The translations under genes were made by a program, and so were the position numbers. The notes under the pieces are model-generated. The model ran no database searches. It worked only from the letters and a program-made list of their open reading frames with translations, and was not told the DNA's origin. Below are positions 39,129 through 47,492 of a DNA stretch of 64,000 bases, in pieces. The stretch covers positions 4,898,001-4,962,000 of the forward strand of contig NZ_BLLB01000002.1 of the NCBI RefSeq assembly GCF_010723735.1, read 5' to 3'. The first letter of the stretch is position 1; the number at the start of each line of letters is the position of its first letter. The DNA comes from Mycolicibacterium hippocampi (GTDB lineage Bacteria; Actinomycetota; Actinomycetes; Mycobacteriales; Mycobacteriaceae).

Positions 39129-39689
39129 ATGACCATCGACACCGACACTAACTTCGAGATTGATGACGCGATCGTCCTTCTGCTTGGCGCACCCAGTCAG
39201 AATCGTCCGACGGGCGAGACCGGCGAAATGCAGGGTGTGACACGGCTCGAGAAGCTGCTGTTCCTGCTTGAGCGCGAAACATCTGCGGGCAAATGGCTGA
39301 CCGAAGATGCTGAGTTCAAGGCTTACAACTACGGACCGTTCTCGTCCAAGGTCTACCAAGCTGTTGATCTGCTTGCGGGGGCCGGCCTGCTTACCGACTC
39401 CGCCAAACAGTCGGCCGACGAGGAAGACAGCTGGGAAAAAGAAAACGCCATCTTCGATCGCAGCGACATAGACCCTTACGCAACGCGGGACTTCAAGCTG
39501 ACCGATGTTGGCTGGGAATACTTCAACGCTTTGGCATCTGAAATAGGGCCGGACAAACTGAATGAGATATCTGAGTTCAAGGCGCAATTCGCGGACATAC
39601 CGCTGAGGCAACTCGTTCGTTATGTATATGAACGGTACGACGAGTTCACGACAAAGTCCGTCATTCGAGACTCTGTTCTCGGGCAGTGA
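39129..39689 (+). CDS. Panacea/SocA (DUF4065)-like protein, first gene of a four-gene cassette
   Basis: A 186-residue protein. Residues ~35-90 (RLEKLLFLLERE, YNYGPFSSKVYQAVDLLAGA, then GLL) match the helical pattern of the Panacea/SocA-type domain found in antitoxins and ClpXP adaptors. A C-terminal helical region of ~60 residues follows. It starts at ATG 39129 behind GGGGAGAG. Codon use is visibly less GC-biased than in the core genes. It overlaps or abuts the membrane protein gene and so probably works with it. Function is unproven; an antitoxin or sensor role is inference. Confidence 0.7.
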   Translation: MTIDTDTNFEIDDAIVLLLGAPSQNRPTGETGEMQGVTRLEKLLFLLERETSAGKWLTEDAEFKAYNYGPFSSKVYQAVDLLAGAGLLTDSAKQSADEEDSWEKENAIFDRSDIDPYATRDFKLTDVGWEYFNALASEIGPDKLNEISEFKAQFADIPLRQLVRYVYERYDEFTTKSVIRDSVLGQ

Positions 39690-39693
39690 CGCC

Positions 39694-40248
39694 TTGGACC
39701 GTTTGACTGTGCTTGGCATTGCTGCGGCGATCGTTGTGCCAGCACTGTTGATCTTTCCCAAGGCATCATCGTTTCGGGGCGACCTGCACGATAAATGGCA
39801 CCAGCGGGCCACGCTTTGCGGCGCAGCATTGGCCGAACGTGCGTACCGTCGAATCCGAATTCTGCGCGACGAAGCCACTCGCCTTATCGGCGAGGCCGGC
39901 GCGCCGTTCGATCCCTCGCTAGCGGTGGGCGATCCGCAACAGTTAGTTCGCTATGTGACCGAGTTTCAGGACGCCATACGGCTGCGGGCAAATCTCGATC
40001 GATGGCTCAAGTCGATGATCAAAACCGCGGGCATCGCGCCTATCGCGGTTGGACTGTATGTTATTGGAACCTCGATCGGCACAACCTACTATGCCAACTG
40101 GTGGGAGTGGCCTCCTGCCCTGGTCATCGCGTGTGGGTGTGCGGGGGGTGGGGTGTTGCTAGCAGTTGTCGTAATTGCGGCTCACTTCTATTTCGACCGC
40201 CGACTCACTTCGGCGGAGATCATCGCGAATGAGCCGGATGAGCTATGA
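39694..40248 (+). CDS. Small membrane protein of the cassette
   Basis: A protein of about 184 residues with one hydrophobic segment near its N-terminus (LTVLGIAAAIVVPALLIF), a charged middle of ~90 residues (HQRATLCGAALAERAYRRIR onward), and two C-terminal hydrophobic segments (TAGIAPIAVGLYVIGTSI and PPALVIACGCAGGGVLLAVV). I do not recognise the family. The frame is open from ATG 39622, which would overlap the first gene by 68 bases, so TTG 39694, five bases after the first gene's stop, is my choice with low certainty. The stop overlaps the nuclease start (ATGA). The topology resembles membrane effectors, which is only a resemblance. Confidence 0.6.
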   Translation: MDRLTVLGIAAAIVVPALLIFPKASSFRGDLHDKWHQRATLCGAALAERAYRRIRILRDEATRLIGEAGAPFDPSLAVGDPQQLVRYVTEFQDAIRLRANLDRWLKSMIKTAGIAPIAVGLYVIGTSIGTTYYANWWEWPPALVIACGCAGGGVLLAVVVIAAHFYFDRRLTSAEIIANEPDEL

Positions 40249-40682
40249 CGATTTCAGTGTTGCCGGAACTTCCAGCCGAGCGCCGCCTCGAAGCCCCACT
40301 GATGCGCTTCTTAGCGACTTCCGGGCGGATAAGACATGACACTCTCATCGTTCACGAATTCCCTTGGAACGGTAGGCGTGTCGATATCGTGACGCGCACC
40401 GTCTCCGGAATAACATCGGCTTACGAGCTCAAGATCGGCAACGTCAGCCGAGCAATTGAGCAGGCTACCTACAATGCCCTCAGCTTCGACAAATCGTGGA
40501 TCGTTGTTGCGCGCGAAGTTAGTCCGAGGAATCTAGATCACTGCTCAAAGTTCGGCGTAGGAGTCCTAGTTGTGGACGAAAGCGGTGTGCGTATCCAATT
40601 GAGCGGACGACCCTCACGTGGTGGAAATACTGAAGCGAAGCGCCGCCTAGCACTCAAACTGTCTCACAGGAGATTCCGATAA
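40245..40682 (+). CDS. PD-(D/E)XK nuclease-like protein of the cassette
   Basis: A 145-residue protein. RRVDIVTRTVSGITSAYELK (residues ~43-62) gives a D...E-x-K arrangement on successive strands. It is followed by the helix AIEQATYNALSFDKSWIVV, typical of the sce7726-like small PD-(D/E)XK proteins. The C-terminus is basic. It begins inside the stop of the membrane protein gene and its TAA overlaps the next start (TAATG). A nucleic-acid-cleaving role is inferred from the motif only. Confidence 0.68.
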   Translation: MTISVLPELPAERRLEAPLMRFLATSGRIRHDTLIVHEFPWNGRRVDIVTRTVSGITSAYELKIGNVSRAIEQATYNALSFDKSWIVVAREVSPRNLDHCSKFGVGVLVVDESGVRIQLSGRPSRGGNTEAKRRLALKLSHRRFR

Positions 40683-41896
40683 TGGCCTTCGAGCACTATC
40701 TGAGTTACGGCTCAACGGATCAGCTGACAGCTCGGACGTTGACGGATTTTTACGATGGACTGCTGGTGCCTGGCACCGTAGCGGCGTTCCAGGCCGATGG
40801 CACGAAAGGGTTTGTGTTAACTCTTTCGGCAGCGCACCAGAAGCCGTACATCATCGATCCGAGATTCCCGCTATTTCAAAATCGACTATCCACACCGAAG
40901 AAGTCGCACGTCAGTCTGGCTACCGTCCTCGGCGATCCGTCTCTGGTAAGCGAGCACTCCGCCCCTACAGCAGACGAGTTCGACGATGCTCGATGCCAAG
41001 TGATTGCCCGCAGTTGGGTTGAATTCAATGCTGGTTATACAACTGTAAGCTCCAAGCACTTCGCCAAATATGCCAAGCGACTGGGGCGCGAGATCGCGCC
41101 CACCAACAGCCAAGTGCCACGCTTGATCCTCGCCCCCTACGTCATGTCCAGCGGAATAGACGATGGTTGGTGGGACGTCTCGGAACGTTTATACGCGCAC
41201 ACTATCGCCGCTGCTCAGGCCATACCGACGGATATTGGCGTGTTTCGGGTTGTTGCGGCGAAATCCACTGCTGCACTTGAGCAACTACTTACCCAGCCTG
41301 CGGCGTCTGAACCAGGCGTGTTCATCTGGGTGGATAACTTGCACGAACTCGAATCCTCGGTTGAAGATCTGGTTCGCTACGGTCGCGCCATCCGCGGAGC
41401 GAAAGAGCGCGGCTTAGGCACCTGGGCGCTCTACGGTGGCTACTTCTCAGTCGTGATGGGTCAGTTTGGGCTCGCAGGATCATCGCATGGGATCGGTTAC
41501 GGCGAGAGTCGCCAATGGAAGGAACTGCCTAGTTCCGGTCCGCCACCGGCTCGCTTCTACTTACCGCGGGTACACCGATACGTTGCAACCGACCTCGCCG
41601 AATTCCTTTGGAACGAAGCCCCCGAGCTGGTGAACTCGGCTGTGTATTCAGGGTCACCTGCGGCGCTTGACTACCACGACCTGATGGCCCATTCCGTCAG
41701 GTGCCGACAAACAGAGATCAATGACTGTGACGGGTTGTCGCCAGCGGTGATTGCGCAACGCCTACGGCAAACGAACCGGGAGTTCAGCGAGGCGCTCAAT
41801 ACGCTCTCGATACCAAGTGCGTTGAGACGCAAAGCGATCGACGCGCATATCCACCTGCCACAGTGGGCAGATGCCATCGACGCGATCGCGCGCTGA
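40682..41896 (+). CDS. Unassigned 404-residue protein, last gene of the cassette
   Basis: I do not recognise this protein. It has no signal peptide or membrane segment. The sequence alternates strands and helices. Residues ~215-300 contain GVFIWVDNLHELESSVEDLV, then WALYGGYFSVVMGQFGLAGS, then HGIGYGESRQW and PPARFYLPRVHR, which look like consecutive units of a TIM-barrel with a conserved HGxGYGExR loop. The ribosome binding site CAGGAG precedes ATG 40682. It is translationally coupled to the nuclease-like gene. Its GC content is low for the genome (40861-40920 is 30 of 60). Confidence 0.65.
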   Translation: MAFEHYLSYGSTDQLTARTLTDFYDGLLVPGTVAAFQADGTKGFVLTLSAAHQKPYIIDPRFPLFQNRLSTPKKSHVSLATVLGDPSLVSEHSAPTADEFDDARCQVIARSWVEFNAGYTTVSSKHFAKYAKRLGREIAPTNSQVPRLILAPYVMSSGIDDGWWDVSERLYAHTIAAAQAIPTDIGVFRVVAAKSTAALEQLLTQPAASEPGVFIWVDNLHELESSVEDLVRYGRAIRGAKERGLGTWALYGGYFSVVMGQFGLAGSSHGIGYGESRQWKELPSSGPPPARFYLPRVHRYVATDLAEFLWNEAPELVNSAVYSGSPAALDYHDLMAHSVRCRQTEINDCDGLSPAVIAQRLRQTNREFSEALNTLSIPSALRRKAIDAHIHLPQWADAIDAIAR

Positions 41897-41983
41897 GCTT
41901 GTAGCGACCGCTTGCGCGAGAAGACACGGCGCGGACGGTACCCGCGGGGTTCATAAGTGCATTTTCACCGAATCCCGCTGCAG

Positions 41984-42730
41984 CTACCCGCCGATTCGGC
42001 GGCGCATCCACGGTGGCGGCGGTGGAATCTTGCCTTCCCTCGCACGGCGGGCGGTGTCGATGGGGCTGACGATGTGCATCTGTTGGCCGATGGCGTGGGC
42101 CAGAACGTCGTAGGCCGCGACCGCCGCCGCCACCCGGTCGGGTTGGTGCTGCCCGGCTTCCCAGGTCACCGCCTGGGCCTCGAAGTCGGGCAGGAACCCC
42201 GCCACCCGGGCGCGCCCGGTCCCCATCGCGGCCAGCAGGCCGGTCGAACGTGCCACGGCATCGCCCTTGCCCCGGTCGGTGCCCTTTGGTGGCCAGCCGG
42301 TCACCTTGATGGGCCGGTTGACGCGGAACCGGGCCAGCACCTCGGTGACCAGCCGGGTGTACGTGGCACGCGCCGCGAACGCCTCGACAGCGATCTCGCT
42401 GGCACCCACGTCGGCTGCGAGTTGCACGGCCCGCACCGCCCAGGCGTCGGAGGTCATCCGGCCCGACACGTCGGCGATCAGCGCCACCACGCCATCGGCG
42501 GTCAGCGCGGCGGCGATGATGCCGGTCTCATCGCCCTGGCCGGAGTCGGCGGGGTCCACCCCGACGACGATCTTCACGGTCCCCGGCGGTGCGGCGGGGA
42601 GCCGCCAGGTGTCGATCCACGCCGCCTTTATTGTCGGATACAAGCGATCAAGCGCGTTCAGGGCCTGCCTGCCCACTTGCCGCCACCGATCGCCTTCGCT
42701 ATCGGCGAATGTGACGCCAAGGGTGTCCAC
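41984..42730 (-). pseudogene. Phage terminase large subunit, C-terminal remnant
   Basis: The readable part (~248 residues) is the RNase H-like nuclease half of a large terminase: VVGVDPADSGQGDETGIIAA, then EIAVEAFAARATYTRLV, then the late acidic block HQPDRVAAAVAAYDVLAHAI. The ~250-residue ATPase half with Walker motifs is missing, and sequence before about 42730 loses similarity and runs into the protease gene. It is therefore a decayed prophage gene. Its GC is high, unlike the neighbouring cassette, so it probably arrived separately. No capsid or portal gene remains nearby. Confidence 0.72.
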
Positions 42731-42815
42731 CTCCGACCACGCAGCTGCACCGCCTACTAGCGGGCGTAACCGAGCAGTGCAACCGAGCAAGCCAGAACAA
42801 TAGCGGCGCGAAAAC

Positions 42816-44138
42816 TTAAGCCCAAGTTTCCATTTGAGCCAGCATTTCCAGGTCTGGCTTCCCTGTGGCCTGCGCCAACCGCGCGATTGCACGGACCACT
42901 TCCGAAGCCGGTATTCCCGTATAAAACGGCACCTCAGTGCGATCTAGGTTGGAGGTGTCCGTTGAATCCGTCTTCGGCATGTCCTGCATCGCGAGCCCGA
43001 TCACCCTACCGTCGTCACCGACGATCGGCCCACCACTGTTCCCTGGGCGCGTTGTTGCGGAGTACAAGAACACCTTTCGCATTTCCGGATAGGTCTCGTT
43101 AGCAGCACTAACGACCTCACCTCGTTCCACTTTGACCTCTCGGCTATCCGCAGCGGGGTTTACCACAGTGCCGCTGTGGACCGTAATGCCGCTATCCGTG
43201 GTCCGAGGCACTCGTGGGTATCCGAAAACATGCACACCGTCGCCCCACCTCGGATTTCGAAATGTCATATCCGTCAGTGATGCACCGACAAGCGCGGGCA
43301 GCATTGGCTCCATAAATATTGCGATGATTGCGACGTCCACATCCAGATCGTCGCGGGACTCCTCCGATTGAGGTTCATAGTGAATCCATGAATGATGGAT
43401 TGGGATTGAGAGTGCGCGACGCGGCCCTCGATTGAGCGCGGCCGCCGGTTGCGCCGGAGAAAACACCCTTATGTTGCGTCGCATTTTTTCGACAACATGC
43501 CGGTTCGTTATAACGTGCCACGGATCAAGAACCAGCCCGCTACCGGAGCCGGCGTAGTTGCCGTATTCATCATCTCCGGTGATGAGAACGGTCGCAGAGT
43601 TGTACGCAGGAATCGTGATCTCGGCTCCGAAAACTTCTGCTAGCCAAAGTTCACCCATCGTCTTAAACGGATCCTCGTCGATGGCAACAAATTTCTGACC
43701 CATTATCGGCAGGGTCTCGTCATAACCACTACCTATAAGCAGGCCAGCGCGCTCCATAGCAAGAAGCACCTGCATCACATCCCGCAGTGGGGGCGGCTGG
43801 CTGATCGCCGTTTCGTCTCCGCGCTCCAGGTACGTCATGAAGTCGTGGACCGTCCAGGCGCCATTCGTGCCATCCTCTGGCTCGGGTTTATCGATGACAT
43901 CGGCAGCGCCAGCACTCCGGTATCGTGCAGAGAAAAACCAGTAGGCCATTTCTGCTAATATGACTCGTCGATTCACACTTGGGGCTGGCGAGTTAATCTC
44001 CTCGAAGAGCGCTGCCAAATGTGCGTCGCGACCTTCTGGGCGAGACATCTCGTCAATGACGGCTGCAGCATCTTGCCATTCTTCCTGCGTCTCATTCCAG
44101 AAGATTTCGAGGTCGTCTTGATCGCTGGAGTCCACCAC
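42816..44138 (-). CDS. Trypsin-like serine protease with N-terminal helical region
   Basis: A 440-residue protein. Residues 1 to about 190 form an acidic, mostly helical region without a signal peptide. The remainder is a chymotrypsin/HtrA-type protease. The catalytic triad is visible as His in VITNRHVVEKM, Asp in DDLDVDVAIIAI and Ser in TTRPGNSGGPIVGDDG. No PDZ domain follows. The start is GTG 44138, with adjacent GTG codons. The sequence is visibly less GC-rich than the core genome. A cytosolic, stand-alone protease in an accessory block could be a defence effector, but I have no direct evidence. Confidence 0.82.
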   Translation of the reverse strand: MVDSSDQDDLEIFWNETQEEWQDAAAVIDEMSRPEGRDAHLAALFEEINSPAPSVNRRVILAEMAYWFFSARYRSAGAADVIDKPEPEDGTNGAWTVHDFMTYLERGDETAISQPPPLRDVMQVLLAMERAGLLIGSGYDETLPIMGQKFVAIDEDPFKTMGELWLAEVFGAEITIPAYNSATVLITGDDEYGNYAGSGSGLVLDPWHVITNRHVVEKMRRNIRVFSPAQPAAALNRGPRRALSIPIHHSWIHYEPQSEESRDDLDVDVAIIAIFMEPMLPALVGASLTDMTFRNPRWGDGVHVFGYPRVPRTTDSGITVHSGTVVNPAADSREVKVERGEVVSAANETYPEMRKVFLYSATTRPGNSGGPIVGDDGRVIGLAMQDMPKTDSTDTSNLDRTEVPFYTGIPASEVVRAIARLAQATGKPDLEMLAQMETWA

Positions 44139-44256
44139 GCTTCAAAGTTATTGCCGCCGGCAATCTGGTAAGACGAGGACACGCCGTCCGCAGAAACGAT
44201 TCTCCGTAAACGAGCCGGATCGCGGGCTGGTCGGCAATACTCGGAAGCGTGCGGAT

Positions 44257-44526
44257 CTAATCTAGGCACTTCCGGGGTCGCTTCTGGTGAGCGCGTAGCG
44301 GCATCAAGTTGGTCGCATTCGTAAGCGGCCGCAAGGATGGCAGTGGCAAGGTTTCTCCCATCGTCGACAGACATCCGAGCGAAGGGTCTGGGACGCGAAT
44401 TTCCAACCACCTCCGGTCAATAGCACCAGTGTCGTGCTGCCTGCCGACGACTGCGACCGGGTCACGGCCAACTGAACGGACACGTCCTGCGAATTCAAGC
44501 CACCAGCTTCCGTCGCTTGTTGCCAC
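44257..44526 (-). pseudogene. Small conserved-type protein, apparently frameshifted
   Basis: From ATG 44526 the minus strand reads MATSDGSWWLEFAGRVRSVG, then a WLEIRVPDPSLG stretch. Thereafter the plausible continuation (MSVDDGRNLATAILAAAYEC) is in another frame, entered near CTCGGATGTCTG at about 44375. The joined protein resembles short mycobacterial proteins ending in an Ala-rich helix. I take it as a decayed gene or a sequence error. The family is not identified. Confidence 0.35.
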
Positions 44527-44863
44527 TCATGGCATTCACCGCACCCGGCGGTTCAGGGACGTGCCCGAACTAAAGTGCGCACCGGAGATTTGACGTCGCA
44601 TAGGACCGGGCCTCGTTGCGGATCCGTTCTGCTGAGCACCCATAGTTCTCCAGTACTTTCAGATCCGCAATCTGGACCGCAGTCAGCTGGCGGCAATGTC
44701 ATGCCATGTCGTCACACGAGCAAGCGGATGACCTACATCCGACCCAATCGGTTAATGCCGAAGCCCCTCCAACTGCATTGTTGACCTCCGATTGACCCGC
44801 GTCCAAACCCAGACGGAGCAACAATGGCAGCCGAAGTCGAATCCAACGAGAAGGGTGGCCTCG
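44527..44863. other. Gene-free stretch
   Basis: About 340 bases. The open frames here lack ribosome binding sites and recognisable motifs. I see no RNA gene or strong repeat. Confidence 0.5.
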
Positions 44864-45040
44864 ATGACGGAGAACGTCGAAGGGTCTGACGCGACTGTCG
44901 GTCCAGAGGGGTTCGGGGCGTGCACGCTGTGTAGCTGCAAGGGATACAACCCGAGCCGGGCCTACGGAACCTGTGAAGCCAAGCGCGACGACGGGTCCAC
45001 CGTGTGCGGCCACTACAACACGTCGCACGCCGCGAGTTGA
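44864..45040 (+). CDS. Small Cys-rich protein
   Basis: A 58-residue protein with CTLCSCKGY, then TCEAKRDDGSTVCGHYNTSH: five cysteines and two histidines arranged for one or two zinc ions. ATG 44864 follows a purine-rich AGAAGGG. The frame is open further upstream to 44792. Function is unknown. It pairs with another Cys-containing mini-protein 116 bases downstream on the same strand. Confidence 0.6.
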   Translation: MTENVEGSDATVGPEGFGACTLCSCKGYNPSRAYGTCEAKRDDGSTVCGHYNTSHAAS

Positions 45041-45156
45041 CCTCCAGCTGACCACTGCACGCGCCCAACAGCTCGCCTGGACACTGAGAGGCGGTCTGGC
45101 ACGAACGGCAATCCCCTCGATGGCGAGCGCGTGATGCGCCGGAGGAGGATGCACTC

Positions 45157-45360
45157 ATGAAGGGAAGGCCGTGTCCGGGCGCGGGCAAGAACTGGTCGGT
45201 GAACAAGGACGGCAAACCGATCTGCCCCGGCTGCTACCGGGGTTTGAGCACCGTCGCCGGCTTCGGAAAGACGGTGCGCAACACGCGAACCGTGCCCCCG
45301 CACTCCCGTCCTGGTCCCGCGGACACCCCGAAGCCGCGCCGCGAGCGACGAACCGACTGA
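45157..45360 (+). CDS. Small zinc-knuckle, basic-tail protein
   Basis: A 67-residue protein: CPGAGKNW, then ICPGCYRGLSTVAGFGK, and a Pro/Arg-rich basic tail ending RRERRTD. Three cysteines and the basic tail suggest nucleic-acid or protein binding. Function is unknown. ATG 45157 has a moderate upstream GGAGGAGG at 45141. Confidence 0.58.
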   Translation: MKGRPCPGAGKNWSVNKDGKPICPGCYRGLSTVAGFGKTVRNTRTVPPHSRPGPADTPKPRRERRTD

Positions 45361-45379
45361 CCAGGCATATCCGCTCGGG

Positions 45380-45664
45380 TCATTCCAAAACCGGGGGCGT
45401 TGCTTCGAGGCTGCTCCAGAGTCGGGGCATCGGGCGAACGCCGAGTTGGTTGACCACCATCTGTGCGGCTTGGTTGACCCCTTCGGTGAAGGTGGGGAAG
45501 GCGAACTGGAGCTCCGCGACGTCCTCGATGCGCATCCCCGCCGCCATACAGGTGGCCACCATCTGGATCACCTCGGCGGAGTACTCGCCGAGCACGTGAG
45601 CCCCGACGATCTGGCGGCGAGTGGTCTCCACGATCAGCTTGCAGAATCCCTCCGGCTGGACGTC
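45380..45664 (-). pseudogene. C-terminal fragment of a pyridine nucleotide-disulfide oxidoreductase
   Basis: The frame reads VQPEGFCKLIVETTRRQIVG, then AHVLGEYSAEVIQMVATCMA and FAFPTFTEGVNQAAQMVVNQ. This is the dimerisation domain of glutathione reductase/mercuric reductase/transhydrogenase-type flavoproteins. Everything upstream (FAD and NAD domains, redox cysteines) is missing. Similarity stops exactly where the GIY-YIG-like gene ends, so this is a truncated leftover at a recombination junction. Confidence 0.8.
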
Positions 45665-46295
45665 AGGACCACTCCGCGAGCACCCGCATCTTGTCGGCCT
45701 TCACCGCCGCGTCTCGTCGCAGCTTCTTGAGCTGCGGCGCGAACGCGTTGCGCGCGTTGTCCTGGAAGTTCAGCGGCAGCTCCAGCGCGCTGACCAGCTT
45801 GGCTTCCAGGTACCACGGCTCGGGTTGCAGTACCCACGACACCGCGGCGTTCTCTGCCATCCACTGGTTCAGGACGGCTTCTCCGCCGGCGAAGGTCTGC
45901 CGCTTGCCCGAGCCGATCCGGCGCAACGCGAAGCCGAGCTGATCGCCGAGCAGCACACCGAGGGACTTGCGCAGCGTGGAACCGTCCGCACCGGCATTGC
46001 CGGCCCCGAAGTGGTAGCGAATGCGTTTGCGCAGGTCCTGGGGTGTCTGCGGCTTGCCGTCGGCCCGCGGCGGACCGGGACTGATGCCGACGTAGAGCAG
46101 TGTCCAGCCGTCCCGCTGTTCGCAGCTGGAGACATCGATATCGCCCGGGATGTCGCGGAACCACCAGCCGTGAGCGCCGGCTTCGTCGGGCACCGGGCAG
46201 GGCTCGGCGAACACCTCGTCACGGGTATACCGCTGAGCCGCAAGGAAGTTCGCAACAGCGGCGGCATTCCGCTTCGCGGAGATCGACTCAGCCAT
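45663..46295 (-). CDS. GIY-YIG superfamily protein
   Basis: A 210-residue protein. GWTLLYVGISPG gives the GIY-YIG-type beginning, RKRIRYHFGAGNAGADGSTLRKSLGVLL continues the core (quoted here only as blocks RKRIRYHF and LRKSLGVLL), and EPWYLEAKLVSALELPLN and NARNAF close it. Such proteins can be nucleases; the conserved Tyr and Arg positions are present, so activity is possible. ATG 46295 is chosen over the upstream frame. It is divergent from the lytic transglycosylase. Confidence 0.78.
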   Translation of the reverse strand: MAESISAKRNAAAVANFLAAQRYTRDEVFAEPCPVPDEAGAHGWWFRDIPGDIDVSSCEQRDGWTLLYVGISPGPPRADGKPQTPQDLRKRIRYHFGAGNAGADGSTLRKSLGVLLGDQLGFALRRIGSGKRQTFAGGEAVLNQWMAENAAVSWVLQPEPWYLEAKLVSALELPLNFQDNARNAFAPQLKKLRRDAAVKADKMRVLAEWS

Positions 46296-46450
46296 ACATC
46301 CAAGGGTAGTCGCGGCCGGCGCGCAGCGGCCCCAGTGGATCCAGCCGGTGTGTTCCAGGCCCCGATACGGAATCCAGGGTTTGTAGAATCTGTTCACTCT
46401 GGCCGCCGATCCGGACGGTCGGCGACGCCAGCGCGTCAGGAGAGGCGGCT

Positions 46451-47395
46451 ATGCCAGCCAGGACCATGCCGACACGCGCGGCACTGCTCCTCGCGGTCGC
46501 GCTGACGCTGACAGGCTGCGCTGAGACCGCCGCGCCGCCGACCGCCCCGCCCCAGTCCAGCGCCAATGCCCGGGCGCCCGCTCCTCCGCCACCCGGCCCG
46601 GTCCCGTCGTCGCCCGAACCCGCGCAGCCGCGGCTGGCGTCCGACCCGGCGCAGTTGGTCGACGACCTCGTGGCCGACGAACTGGCGCTGCGCGACCCGG
46701 CGTCGTCACCGGCCGTGATGCAGACGGCGGCGCGCCGTCAGCAGGTCGCCTATCGCGCCATCGGACGGCACCCCGAATGGGATCCGATCGCCCGCCCGCG
46801 GATCCCACCGCCACTGCTCGAGGTCTACGACCGCAACGTCGAAGCCCGCAGGCAACTCGCGTCGATGATCAAGAACCCACAGCCAACCGTGCCTGCGTGG
46901 CGGATCAAACCGCCGCCACCGGCGCACGAGCTTCTCGACCACTACCGACAGGCCGAGTCGGCGACCGGTGTCGGCTGGAACTATCTGGCCGCGATCAACT
47001 TGGTCGAGACCGCGTTCGGCCGCATCGAGGGCGTGAGCACCGCCGGGGCGCAGGGACCGATGCAGTTCATGCCGTCGACGTTCGCCGCGTTCGGCAATGG
47101 CGGCGATATCCATTCACCACGCGACAGCATCATGGCGGCCGGCCGCTACCTCGCCGCCAACGGCTTCGTCGGCGACCCGGACTTCGCCCTGTACCGCTAC
47201 AACAACTCGCAGCAGTACGTCCGTGCGATCAAGGACTATGCGGCGGTGATCGCTTCCGCCCCTGAGGCATTCACCGCGTACCACCTGTGGGACGTGTACT
47301 ACCGAACCACCGCCGGTGACGTCGTCCTACCCGTCGGCTATGCCGCAGACGCCCCCATCCCCGTCGAGGAGTACCTGGCCACCAACCCGCAGTGA
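46451..47395 (+). CDS. Lytic murein transglycosylase lipoprotein
   Basis: A 314-residue exported protein. A signal peptide with lipobox LTLTGC (Cys at ~24) is followed by a Pro/Ala-rich linker (residues 25-65) and then an SLT-type domain. YLAAINLVETAFGRIEGVST contains the catalytic Glu, and GPMQFMPSTFAAFGNGGDIH and YLAANGFVGDP complete the fold. It would cleave peptidoglycan from the outer face of the membrane. Start ATG 46451 gives the complete signal peptide. Confidence 0.88.
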   Translation: MPARTMPTRAALLLAVALTLTGCAETAAPPTAPPQSSANARAPAPPPPGPVPSSPEPAQPRLASDPAQLVDDLVADELALRDPASSPAVMQTAARRQQVAYRAIGRHPEWDPIARPRIPPPLLEVYDRNVEARRQLASMIKNPQPTVPAWRIKPPPPAHELLDHYRQAESATGVGWNYLAAINLVETAFGRIEGVSTAGAQGPMQFMPSTFAAFGNGGDIHSPRDSIMAAGRYLAANGFVGDPDFALYRYNNSQQYVRAIKDYAAVIASAPEAFTAYHLWDVYYRTTAGDVVLPVGYAADAPIPVEEYLATNPQ

Positions 47396-47492
47396 TCGAG
47401 ACCGCTAGATACTCAGGGGGGTGCCGGGCTCACACTCGGCGGATTCTCAGAGCATGCGGGCGTCGGGCTGCGAAGGATCGCTGCGGACTTCA

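Noticed and set aside
45385..45400. CCGGGGGC near 45393 as a possible attR matching the tRNA-Arg 3' end
   Set aside because: Only eight bases match and they lie inside the flavoprotein coding fragment (ATPPVLE), so chance is the better explanation.
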